Translations under genes and position numbers: made by a program | In this document: piece after piece, positions 7,177 to 14,484 of the stretch | Position numbering within the stretch: position 1 is the first letter of the stretch | Layout of the letters: each line of letters starts with the position of its first letter | Origin: Anaerolineae bacterium | GTDB taxonomy: Bacteria; Chloroflexota; Anaerolineae; Anaerolineales; UBA11858 | Direction: 5' to 3' | DNA: 41,416 bases | NCBI GenBank assembly: GCA_011176615.1 | Contig: DUEG01000015.1 | Span: 1 to 41,416, forward strand | The notes under the pieces: model-generated | What the model was told of the DNA's origin: nothing | Database searches by the model: none | What the model saw: only the letters and a program-made list of their open reading frames with translations

Positions 7177-7833
7177 ATGGCTAAAAAGCGCATCCTTTTA
7201 GTTGACGATCACGAAATTGTCCGTTTGGGGTTAAAAGCACTGCTCGATCGCCATCCTCAATTTGAAGTCGTTGCAGAAGCAGCCACTGCACATGAAGCCA
7301 TTGACCGTGTAGAACAATACTTTCCAGATGTAGTTGTCATGGACATACGTCTCCCAGGCGGTTCTGGAATAGAGGCATGCGAGGAAATTACCAAAAAATA
7401 TCCGAATACTAAAGTAATCATGCTCACATCTTATGCCGAGGATGAAATGTTATTCTCGTCGATCCGTGCTGGAGCAGCAGGTTATGTTCTCAAACAAATA
7501 GGGGGGGAAGACTTAATTCGGGCAATTGAAGCAATTGGACGCGGAGAAGCGCTGCTAGATCCAGCAGTTACCCAACGTATCTTCCAAGAAGTCCGAAAGG
7601 CTGCTAAAGAAGAGGAAGCATCTGCTTTCGCCGCTCTTACACAACAAGAACGCCATGTGTTATTACTTGTTTCAGAAGGAAAAACAAATCGCGAAATTGC
7701 AAAGGCGCTGTTCCTAGGAGAGGGTACAGTCCGAAACTATGTAAGCAGTATTCTTTCTAAACTTGAGGTTAGCAATAGAGCTGAGGCTGCTGCATACGCT
7801 GTCGAACATAACCTCCGCAATCATCTACAATAA
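7177..7833 (+). CDS. NarL/LuxR-family response regulator
   Basis: Receiver domain (about 1-120) with D10-D11, phospho-acceptor D56 in VVMDIRLPG and Lys in VLKQIGG; C-terminal LuxR helix-turn-helix (about 150-215) with [20 protein letters not shown] and the [10 protein letters not shown] recognition helix. It is 218 residues long, as usual. The start ATG 7177 follows AAGGAGA by 6 bases, and a good promoter lies just upstream. No sensor kinase is adjacent. The organisation resembles DosR/DevR-type regulators, but the regulon cannot be seen here. Confidence 0.95.
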   Translation: MAKKRILLVDDHEIVRLGLKALLDRHPQFEVVAEAATAHEAIDRVEQYFPDVVVMDIRLPGGSGIEACEEITKKYPNTKVIMLTSYAEDEMLFSSIRAGAAGYVLKQIGGEDLIRAIEAIGRGEALLDPAVTQRIFQEVRKAAKEEEASAFAALTQQERHVLLLVSEGKTNREIAKALFLGEGTVRNYVSSILSKLEVSNRAEAAAYAVEHNLRNHLQ

Positions 7834-7878
7834 AATATTCTTCCCATTTCCCTATAAACGTTTATTCCCCCCTTTAGT

Positions 7879-8214
7879 CTATTTTCTTATCAGCACACCT
7901 TCACAAAGATCTCGAAGGTATTCCCAGTTATAAATTCCAAAGTCGTGGCCGTCTTCCCAACCAATCGTAATACCATAAGTACCTGTTTGTACAATTGATT
8001 TCATCCTAGTTTTCGGAGAATCCTCTTCCGGAAGATCAAAGACAACTGGGTCAGGACCATGCCCCATATTCTCGTGACCGCCTCTACATTCGGCACAAGG
8101 ACATGCGTTTCTTAGTAGCGAAAATGTTAATTCACATGTCATATTATCGTTCCACACGATAATTAATTTTCTCTGTTCTCGAATTGCTGTGATTTGTTTT
8201 GGTGTTATTTCCAT
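7879..8214 (-). CDS. DUF971-family protein
   Basis: A 111-residue protein matching DUF971, the domain also found at the N-terminus of gamma-butyrobetaine hydroxylases and in a few Fe-S-related proteins. Visible features are the WNDNMTCELTFSLLRNACPCAECRG stem region (about residues 15-39, with a C-x-C-x-x-C cluster) and the GTYGITIGWEDGHDFGIYNW end. I take ATG 8214 as start because homologues begin at this MEITP-type N-terminus and GGAGAA lies upstream; the longer frame back to 8319 overlaps the next gene. It is the last gene of a leftward trio with the SH3b protein (20-base gap) and the lipid kinase. Its exact role is unknown. Confidence 0.85.
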   Translation of the reverse strand: MEITPKQITAIREQRKLIIVWNDNMTCELTFSLLRNACPCAECRGGHENMGHGPDPVVFDLPEEDSPKTRMKSIVQTGTYGITIGWEDGHDFGIYNWEYLRDLCEGVLIRK

Positions 8215-8234
8215 CGTGTTCTCCACATTGTTTT

Positions 8235-8723
8235 TTATGGTTGTTGGACTACTTCTAAATAATCTTGCACTGCCCATCCAGAACGATAAGCATCCGTTGG
8301 CGCTGATAACTCCCACCACAAATAACCATCACTCTCTTCTGGGCCATCCTTTACAACAAATATCTCTGATTCAAGTCCCAAAAATGATATTTCTCCATCA
8401 AGCCCTGATGATGAGCGAATTCTCAACCCCTTTCCTCCCGTACCAACTACTTGGACATATGCTCCAATAGATATCTCTTTGCCTTTGGTGCCTCCTCCCT
8501 CTTGATTATCATTAGGAGTTATGGATGGGACAATTGCTGGAACAGGGGTGACAGTTGGGATAAATGGAATAGTTGTTATACAAGCAGTAATATTATATGT
8601 CTCAACCATAGTAGGCTTTGTAATAGCAAGCAAGACCCATGACATAGCAACCAACAAGACTCCTGCGAAGATCGACCCGAATATTAAACCTGGATTGAGT
8701 ATTAAAGAAAAAATCTTTCTCAT
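8235..8723 (-). CDS. Membrane-anchored SH3b-domain protein
   Basis: 162 residues. One hydrophobic segment at about 10-34 (PGLIFGSIFAGVLLVAMSWV) acts as a signal anchor. A Thr/Pro-rich linker follows, then an SH3b-type domain at about 85-158, with the typical LRIRSSSGLDGEI, SEIFVVKDGPEE, YLWWELSAP and SGWAVQDYL strands. SH3b domains on the outside usually bind cell-wall or surface ligands. The gene starts 9 bases after the stop of the lipid kinase and lies 20 bases before DUF971, so the three are probably one transcript. The ribosome binding site is weak. Confidence 0.82.
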   Translation of the reverse strand: MRKIFSLILNPGLIFGSIFAGVLLVAMSWVLLAITKPTMVETYNITACITTIPFIPTVTPVPAIVPSITPNDNQEGGGTKGKEISIGAYVQVVGTGGKGLRIRSSSGLDGEISFLGLESEIFVVKDGPEESDGYLWWELSAPTDAYRSGWAVQDYLEVVQQP

Positions 8724-8732
8724 ATTTTTGTT

Positions 8733-9674
8733 TTACTTTTCCTTAAATAATATTCCTGGTGCTTCTGATGGTATAAGTACGCGCAGCGCTTCTGGTTTTA
8801 CAAATATCTCAACCTTATGTTCTACATTCATAGGTTCGCCATCATGTTGCAAATATAATTGGGAATCTGCTTCTAGGCACAACTCTCTAAACGAAACCTT
8901 CCTCACATCCTGAGAATTTACATGCTTTCCGGATAATAGGTTCCAAACATGTTTTATCGTTTCCTGTATCGTATCTCCAGCGAATAGCCATAAGTCCATC
9001 TCTCCGTCATTGAGACATGCACCAGGGGAAATCTTAGCAATCCCACCAGCGTATAAATGAATATTACTTGTGATTGCAACAACGTATCGCCCGCTAATTT
9101 GCTCGCCGTCCGCAACGATTTTTAAGTTCATGCCGCGCCAAAAACTTGCACTTCGAACTGCTTGAGCAGCATACTGCGCTATTGCAAAATGCTTTTCCAA
9201 TCGACTTCGAGGTTCAATATGATGTACGATTAACGCATCTAAACCAATCCCAGCCCAAAGCAAAAAAGGAAAACCGTTACAAATGCCAACATCAACATTC
9301 TTTACCACGCCCCTTGAGAGAATACGAGCCGTTTCTTCTAAAGCAGTTAAATTTGTCCATGATAACCCAGGAAGTCCCAATTCTTGTGCCCATACATTAG
9401 CTGTGCCTGCAGGTAATACAGCTAATGCAGTATTACTTCCTGCAAGACCCGCAACAGCATAACCAATAGAACCATCTCCACCAGCAATAAACAGTGTATC
9501 GACTTTCATTTGAACTGCTTGCTTAGCCAAATTGGTTATATTCGGTCCACCACTCGTTTTAATTAGTTCGATTTTCCATCCATTTTCTTTCAGGACGGAG
9601 GCGGCTCTTTCAGTAAGCATCTTTGACGGAAATCTACCTGCAGCAGGATTGTATAGTATTTGAGCATTTTTCAT
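8733..9674 (-). CDS. Diacylglycerol-kinase-family lipid kinase
   Basis: 313 residues of the DAGK catalytic family (YegS/DgkB-like), which phosphorylates diacylglycerol or related lipids with ATP. Residues near the start, YNPAAG, form the nucleotide site; the GGDGS motif at about 66-70 and the PAGTANVWAQELG motif at about 93-105 are diagnostic. The C-terminal part (about 150-300) is the usual beta-sandwich, with GGIAKISPGACLNDGEMDL. No membrane helix is present. It is the first gene of the leftward trio; ATG 9674 has only a weak ribosome binding site. The lipid substrate cannot be told from sequence. Confidence 0.9.
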   Translation of the reverse strand: MKNAQILYNPAAGRFPSKMLTERAASVLKENGWKIELIKTSGGPNITNLAKQAVQMKVDTLFIAGGDGSIGYAVAGLAGSNTALAVLPAGTANVWAQELGLPGLSWTNLTALEETARILSRGVVKNVDVGICNGFPFLLWAGIGLDALIVHHIEPRSRLEKHFAIAQYAAQAVRSASFWRGMNLKIVADGEQISGRYVVAITSNIHLYAGGIAKISPGACLNDGEMDLWLFAGDTIQETIKHVWNLLSGKHVNSQDVRKVSFRELCLEADSQLYLQHDGEPMNVEHKVEIFVKPEALRVLIPSEAPGILFKEK

Positions 9675-9772
9675 AATTTAATAATTTTAATCCAGTTTTG
9701 TAAAAATAGTGGCTTTTTCTTTTAATTAAAACCCCTTATTTGATTCGTCGTTGTGAAAATATTTTTCATTGG

Positions 9773-9801
9773 TTAGCATGTTTACACTAAAATGGTAAAA
9801 T
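9773..9801 (+). promoter_or_regulatory. Promoter with extended -10, upstream of kinase 2
   Basis: Extended -10 TGGTAAAAT at 9793-9801 (hexamer TAAAAT 9796-9801) with a partial -35 TTAGCA at 9773-9778, spacer 17. The same TGG-TAAAAT string recurs at 14424, 17601 and 40415. Confidence 0.5.
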
Positions 9802-9828
9802 TGCTCATAGATATATGGAGAACACTTC

Positions 9829-10875
9829 ATGATTGATAACAGCATTCTTAACGATCGATATCAATTAATTGAACCTCGAGGTAAGGGTGGTATGGCAATC
9901 GTTTATCGAGGTAAAGATCTAATGCTGGAAAGGACAGTAGCGGTAAAGATTCTTAGACAAAGCTTCTCACAAAGCCCAGCCTTCCGAGAAAGATTCCGTC
10001 AAGAAGCTAAGGCTGCTGCTAATCTATCGCATCCTAATATCGTAACGGTCTACGATTTTGGATGGGATAAGGATTATTTCTTTATTGTTATGGAATATAT
10101 TCCTGGTATCGATCTGAAGAAATGGGTTCATTATCATGGAAGATTATCGCAAAAGGAAAGTCTATCATTAATAATTCAGGCGTGTGCAGGAATTGGCTAT
10201 GCGCATCGAGCAGGTCTCGTCCACTGTGATATCAAACCTCAAAATATGCTTGTCACACCTGATAAACGGTTAATGGTAACGGATTTTGGTATTGCACGAG
10301 CACTTGCATCTATTCACCCAGGAGAAAAATTAGATATTGTTTGGGGCTCTCCTCAATATATTTCTCCCGAACAAGCCGCCGGTTTAGCCCCTTCACCAGC
10401 ATCTGATGTTTATAGTTTAGGCGTTGTTCTCTACGAATTATTAACTGCGAAATTGCCATTCACTTCACAAAACCCAACTGAATTGGTACATTTACATCGT
10501 GAAGTTATCCCCACTTCCCCGAAGTCAATCAATCCCCAAATATCAAACGAATTAGACACTATAATCATGAAGGTTCTTGCAAAAGAGCCATCAGCGCGAT
10601 ACCGTACAGCCGATCAATTAGGTCGAGTTCTTATCACAATTACAAAAGACAATACTCTTGTTCCATCATCTCCCCCTAAAAATCCTTTTACTACCCGAAG
10701 AATAATTCCCTCTGCATCGCCGATACAATCAGATGATTTTGCGGAAAAATCTACGTCAGCCATTAATATTGATTGGATCACTATCTTATTAGGATTTATC
10801 TCATTACTTGCTCTTGGGGGACTTATTCCATTTTGGTTATGGGTCTATTTGCGCATAAACCCGCCTTTTTCATAA
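9829..10875 (+). CDS. Membrane-anchored Ser/Thr protein kinase (non-RD)
   Basis: 348 residues. Kinase domain at about 10-270: glycine loop GKGGMAIVY (18-26), Lys40 in VAVK, DFG in VTDFGIAR, GSPQYISPEQ activation segment and the DVYSLG helix. The catalytic loop reads HCDIKPQN (His132-Cys133-Asp134): the catalytic Asp is kept, but the Arg that normally senses activation-loop phosphorylation is Cys. After a Ser/Pro-rich linker there is one membrane helix at about 316-340, with only a short tail outside and no sensor domain. ATG 9829 is preceded by ATGGAGAA. It is not linked to a phosphatase gene here, unlike the kinase at 392. Confidence 0.93.
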   Translation: MIDNSILNDRYQLIEPRGKGGMAIVYRGKDLMLERTVAVKILRQSFSQSPAFRERFRQEAKAAANLSHPNIVTVYDFGWDKDYFFIVMEYIPGIDLKKWVHYHGRLSQKESLSLIIQACAGIGYAHRAGLVHCDIKPQNMLVTPDKRLMVTDFGIARALASIHPGEKLDIVWGSPQYISPEQAAGLAPSPASDVYSLGVVLYELLTAKLPFTSQNPTELVHLHREVIPTSPKSINPQISNELDTIIMKVLAKEPSARYRTADQLGRVLITITKDNTLVPSSPPKNPFTTRRIIPSASPIQSDDFAEKSTSAINIDWITILLGFISLLALGGLIPFWLWVYLRINPPFS

Positions 10876-10987
10876 ACGATCTGCTTTCGCTAAAAATCTA
10901 ATTTCGTAACCTTGTCATTCTATAAACCATCAATTATGATACAGCCGCTTGATGGAATTGATAATCATTGTAAAGTACCAGCACATT

Positions 10988-11029
10988 AAAAAAACAGATT
11001 GTAGCATTTATAATTTTAATCTGCTACAA
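10988..11029 (-). terminator. Rho-independent terminator of rpmB
   Basis: Read on the minus strand: stem TTGTAGCA (11029-11022), loop, TGCTACAA (11006-10999), then TCTG and a run of seven T (10994-10988). It lies about 38 bases after the rpmB stop. It also separates rpmB from the convergent kinase gene. Confidence 0.8.
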
Positions 11030-11067
11030 CCAATCTTTACAATATATTTATATTGTTATTTTATTTT

Positions 11068-11250
11068 TTAGACAGTTTTCGAAAGTGTACGAATACAACG
11101 AGTACAAAGTACTTTTTGGACTTTTCGCCCATTTTCATATATAGTAACTTTCTGAAGATTTGGTTTAAAAGTCCTCAACGTTGCCTTTTTTGACCAAGGT
11201 CTATTCTTCCCGAATTTAGTTTCTTTACCACACATTTCACATTTAGCCAT
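11068..11250 (-). CDS. rpmB: 50S ribosomal protein L28, zinc-type
   Basis: 60 residues of bacterial L28, a component of the large ribosomal subunit. The N-terminus [14 protein letters not shown] and the later CTRCIRT supply two CxxC knuckles, the zinc-binding (C+) form. The family core [19 protein letters not shown] is present. Start at ATG 11250, with GGAAAAG upstream; an extra seven residues to 11271 in the longer frame are not part of the family. It is a single gene ended by the terminator at 10988-11029, divergent from the Asp23 gene. Confidence 0.95.
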   Translation of the reverse strand: MAKCEMCGKETKFGKNRPWSKKATLRTFKPNLQKVTIYENGRKVQKVLCTRCIRTLSKTV

Positions 11251-11419
11251 CTTTCTTTTCCTTTCCAACAATCGTGCAAATTAATCTAAAATTTGTAAAT
11301 AGCCATATAATATAAAAACAAATATAATAACAACAATGTTCACTTAGAGCAAGCCGAGCAATATTACCACAATTCGTATCCTCAAACAAGATAAGTTGTT
11401 ATAGATTCAAGAGGCAAAC

Positions 11420-11776
11420 ATGACAAATGATCAAACAGCACTGGGTAAAATCAATATATCTCCAAAAGCAATTGCTTCAATCACTTCCCATGCAGCTGAG
11501 CAGTCCTATGGCGTAGTGGGATTAGCATCTAAGAATATAGTTGATGGTATAGCAAATTTATTAACTAAAGATCCGACGCGAGGCGTTGATGTTCATTATG
11601 ATGGTGAACATATTAACATTGATATTTACATCATCATCGAGTATGGCACTCGAATAAAGTCCGTGGCTACAAGTGTAGCCAATACAGTGCGATTCAATGT
11701 TGAAAAAGCGATTGGGTTGCCTGTCAATGAAGTCAATGTTCATGTCCAAGGGCTCCGGATAAGTGATATCGACTAA
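11420..11776 (+). CDS. Asp23/Gls24-family envelope stress protein
   Basis: 118 residues of the Asp23/Gls24 (former DUF322) family, with the family pattern: GKINISPKAIASI, an AAEQSYGVVGL segment, DVHYDGEHINIDIYIIIEYG strands and the VNEVNVHVQGL end. In Firmicutes, Asp23 lies at the membrane and is tied to cell-envelope stress. Members are often encoded directly upstream of the fakA-type DAK2 gene, as here. ATG 11420 follows AAGAGG. It is the first gene of a rightward fatty-acid kinase cluster, with 73 bases before fakA. Confidence 0.9.
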   Translation: MTNDQTALGKINISPKAIASITSHAAEQSYGVVGLASKNIVDGIANLLTKDPTRGVDVHYDGEHINIDIYIIIEYGTRIKSVATSVANTVRFNVEKAIGLPVNEVNVHVQGLRISDID

Positions 11777-11849
11777 ACAGTTAATATAATGGATAGAATT
11801 ATTATTACGGTCTTTCATCGAAAAGAATTCGCAAGAGGAGCACTTATTC

Positions 11850-13538
11850 ATGAGTTCTGAATCACAAAATAAGGGGCAGGTTGAACTATTTAAACACAGC
11901 AGTGATCACCCTATTGATGGAATGGCATTAAAAAAACTGGCATCTGCTGGTTTAAAATGGTTGAAAACAAATCAAGAAGTTGTTAACTCCCTAAACGTGT
12001 TCCCTGTTCCAGATGGTGATACAGGTACAAATATGGTGCTCACTATGCAATCCGCTTTCGACGAGATTGCTGATTCGCCAGAAGAAAATATCGGAAAAAT
12101 GGCACAGAAACTATCACATGGGGCATTGATGGGGGCAAGAGGAAACTCCGGTGTGATTCTCTCACAGATCTTGCGTGGTTTTGCGCGAGCATTAGACGAT
12201 AATGAAACCTTAGATATCCCCACCCTAGTCAAAGGCTTAATTGAAGCAAAGGAAACAGCATATAAAGGGGTTGTCCGCCCTGTTGAAGGTACAATCTTAA
12301 CAGTTGCAAAGGATATAGCCATCGCTGCAGAATTTGCTCAATTCAATACAGATGATCCTATATTATTTTTACAGAAAATCGTTGAAGCAGCAGACCAATC
12401 CGTTCAAAAAACTCCCGATCTACTCCCTGTACTCAAAGAGGCAGGCGTTGTTGATTCAGGAGGTAAGGGTCTCTTCTATCTTTTTGAAGGGATGCTTAAA
12501 TATATTAAGGGTGAGCCGTTGGATACTTCATCCACAATTATCCAACCTATTAGCGCATTGAATCTAGAAAACACGTTGGAATCGATTGAGCCTGGGCAAG
12601 ATTTCGAAGTTGTTGTTGATTTTTCGCCTAACAAAAAATTGAATTTAGAGAAATTTTACAGTGACTTAGAACAAATGGGAACATCCATACAGGTTGGCGA
12701 AGGCGATGGGATGTACCGTATGCATATTCATGTACCAACTGAGAAACGTTATGAGCCAATAGATTATACAATGACCCTAGGCACAATCAAACAAGTTCAC
12801 CTTGAAAACTTAGTTGACCAAATAAGCGAACTCCAAAAATCACGTAATCAAGAAAAGATAGTTTTTACACCTGTCGAACCAGGACAAATAGCAGTTATTG
12901 CTGTTTCACCGGGGAAAGGACTTACAAGAGTATTCGCAAGTCTCGGAGTTACTGCAATTGTTGCCGGGGGGCAAACAATGAATCCAAGCACAAAGGAAAT
13001 CATTGCTGCGTTTGACAACTTGCCCGCTAACAAAATTATCATCTTGCCTAATAATAAAAATATCATTATGGCTGCAGAGGCAGCCAAGGATGTTACCGTA
13101 AAAACCGTTGCGGTAATTCCTAGCAAAACTGTACCAGAGGGCTTGTCAGCAATGTTAAGGTACGTACCAGATGGCGACTTTACAACAATTGTAAAAGACA
13201 TGAACGATGCGCTTGATGACGTAGAAACTGGCGAAATCACAACTGCTACGCGTGATGTCGAGATAGATGGTGTCCAAGTTAAAAGAGGCGAAATTATTGC
13301 ATTGCTCAATGGCAAATTATTGCTTTCTGCCAAAAGTCTCGAAGATGGCTGTCTTAAATTTCTCGAAAAGGCTAAGGTTGAAGAATTTGAATTAATTACT
13401 TTGTTCTATGGGGAAAACATAAAGAAATCAGAAGCAAATAGAATTGTGGACCTAATTAGAAACAAATATCCTAATTTAGATATTGAAGTTCAAGAAGGTG
13501 GACAACCCCATTACCAATTTATAATTTCTCTGGAATAA
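11850..13538 (+). CDS. fakA: Fatty acid kinase catalytic subunit FakA-like (DAK2 domain)
   Basis: 562 residues. N-terminal DhaL/DAK2 ATP-binding domain (about 20-220) with the Asp-rich PVPDGDTGTNM motif, GARGNSGVILSQILRG and DSGGKGLFYLFEG. A middle domain and a C-terminal domain that contacts FakB follow (about 300-560), ending YQFIISLE. In Staphylococcus, FakA transfers phosphate from ATP to a fatty acid held by FakB, feeding exogenous fatty acid into phospholipid synthesis. The FakB/DegV gene starts 17 bases downstream, which supports this reading. The GAGGAG site is about 11 bases before ATG 11850. Confidence 0.9.
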   Translation: MSSESQNKGQVELFKHSSDHPIDGMALKKLASAGLKWLKTNQEVVNSLNVFPVPDGDTGTNMVLTMQSAFDEIADSPEENIGKMAQKLSHGALMGARGNSGVILSQILRGFARALDDNETLDIPTLVKGLIEAKETAYKGVVRPVEGTILTVAKDIAIAAEFAQFNTDDPILFLQKIVEAADQSVQKTPDLLPVLKEAGVVDSGGKGLFYLFEGMLKYIKGEPLDTSSTIIQPISALNLENTLESIEPGQDFEVVVDFSPNKKLNLEKFYSDLEQMGTSIQVGEGDGMYRMHIHVPTEKRYEPIDYTMTLGTIKQVHLENLVDQISELQKSRNQEKIVFTPVEPGQIAVIAVSPGKGLTRVFASLGVTAIVAGGQTMNPSTKEIIAAFDNLPANKIIILPNNKNIIMAAEAAKDVTVKTVAVIPSKTVPEGLSAMLRYVPDGDFTTIVKDMNDALDDVETGEITTATRDVEIDGVQVKRGEIIALLNGKLLLSAKSLEDGCLKFLEKAKVEEFELITLFYGENIKKSEANRIVDLIRNKYPNLDIEVQEGGQPHYQFIISLE

Positions 13539-13555
13539 TGGAAAACTCTTAATTA

Positions 13556-14386
13556 ATGAAAACAGCAATAGTCACCGATAGTACATCTGACATTCCTGAA
13601 AATATTGCGGAAAAATATAACATTTCAATAATTCCAGCAATCCTAGTTGTTAATGGTAAAAGTTATAAAGACGGAGAAGGCATAACTCGCAAACAATTTT
13701 ATGAGGAATTACCTCATCTAACAATTCCTCCAACAACAGCAACACCGCCATTAAACGCATTTCAAGATGTATATGAAACCCTACTGTCTTCTGGATATAC
13801 AAATATCATTTCCGTACATGTTGCAAAATCATTGAGCGGGATTTATAACACCGCTTTGTTAGCAGCAAGAACATTCAACAATAAAATTCATGTAATTGAC
13901 AGCGAGCAGATTTCATTGGGTTTAGGGTTTCAAGCAATAATTGCTGCAGAACAAGCAATTCAAGGTATCCAAGTTAATCCTATTCTCGATAAGATATCCA
14001 CAATACAAAGCAAAATCAGAGTATTTGCAATGTTAGACACAGTAGATTACCTTCGTAGAAGTGGACGAGTCTCCTGGGCAAAAGCGAGAATTAGTTCCTT
14101 ATTAAGGATCAAACCTTTTATCGAGTTGCGAAAAGGGTTTGTATATAATGTCGGACAAGTCCGCACACGCCGAAAAGGAATTATCCGCCTTAAATCAATG
14201 CTTGATAAACTCGGGGCAATTGAAAGACTTGCAGTTCTCCATTCCAACGCCGAATCTGACGCACTTGGTTTTGCTTCAGATTTGGTCAATACAGTTTCCT
14301 CACACCCAATAATCGTAAATGTTACAACGATCCTTGGTACACATGTTGGTCCAAATGGATTAGGCTTTGCCACAGTCTTGGCATAA
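13556..14386 (+). CDS. fakB: DegV-family fatty-acid-binding protein (FakB-like)
   Basis: 276 residues of the DegV family: VTDSTSDIPE at the N-terminus, PPTTATPPLNAF, SVHVAKSLSGIYNTA, HVIDSEQISLG and LDTVDYLRRSGRVSW. FakB proteins bury a fatty acid in this fold and present its carboxylate to FakA. The gene directly follows fakA, so the pair is probably a working fatty-acid kinase. Chain preference cannot be read from the sequence. ATG 13556 has only a weak GGAAAA site, suggesting translational linkage with fakA. Confidence 0.9.
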   Translation: MKTAIVTDSTSDIPENIAEKYNISIIPAILVVNGKSYKDGEGITRKQFYEELPHLTIPPTTATPPLNAFQDVYETLLSSGYTNIISVHVAKSLSGIYNTALLAARTFNNKIHVIDSEQISLGLGFQAIIAAEQAIQGIQVNPILDKISTIQSKIRVFAMLDTVDYLRRSGRVSWAKARISSLLRIKPFIELRKGFVYNVGQVRTRRKGIIRLKSMLDKLGAIERLAVLHSNAESDALGFASDLVNTVSSHPIIVNVTTILGTHVGPNGLGFATVLA

Positions 14387-14423
14387 TCCAATAAATAATC
14401 AACCTCAAATCGCTCAATTAAAC

Positions 14424-14432
14424 TGGTAAAAT
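14424..14432 (+). promoter_or_regulatory. Extended -10 promoter upstream of recG
   Basis: TGGTAAAAT at 14424-14432 matches TGn-TAtAAT. There is no recognisable -35, as is allowed for extended -10 promoters. The expected start near 14439 gives about 45 bases of leader before the recG ATG at 14485. Confidence 0.45.
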
Positions 14433-14484
14433 AATCTTATCTTTGCACTATCATTAAATTATTCGCGCTATTAGAATATTCAAT

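Noticed and set aside
8189-8913. Overlapping plus-strand frames opposite the SH3b and lipid-kinase genes
   Set aside because: They are shadows of the minus-strand genes: no ribosome binding site and low-complexity Ser/Ile/Thr-rich translation.
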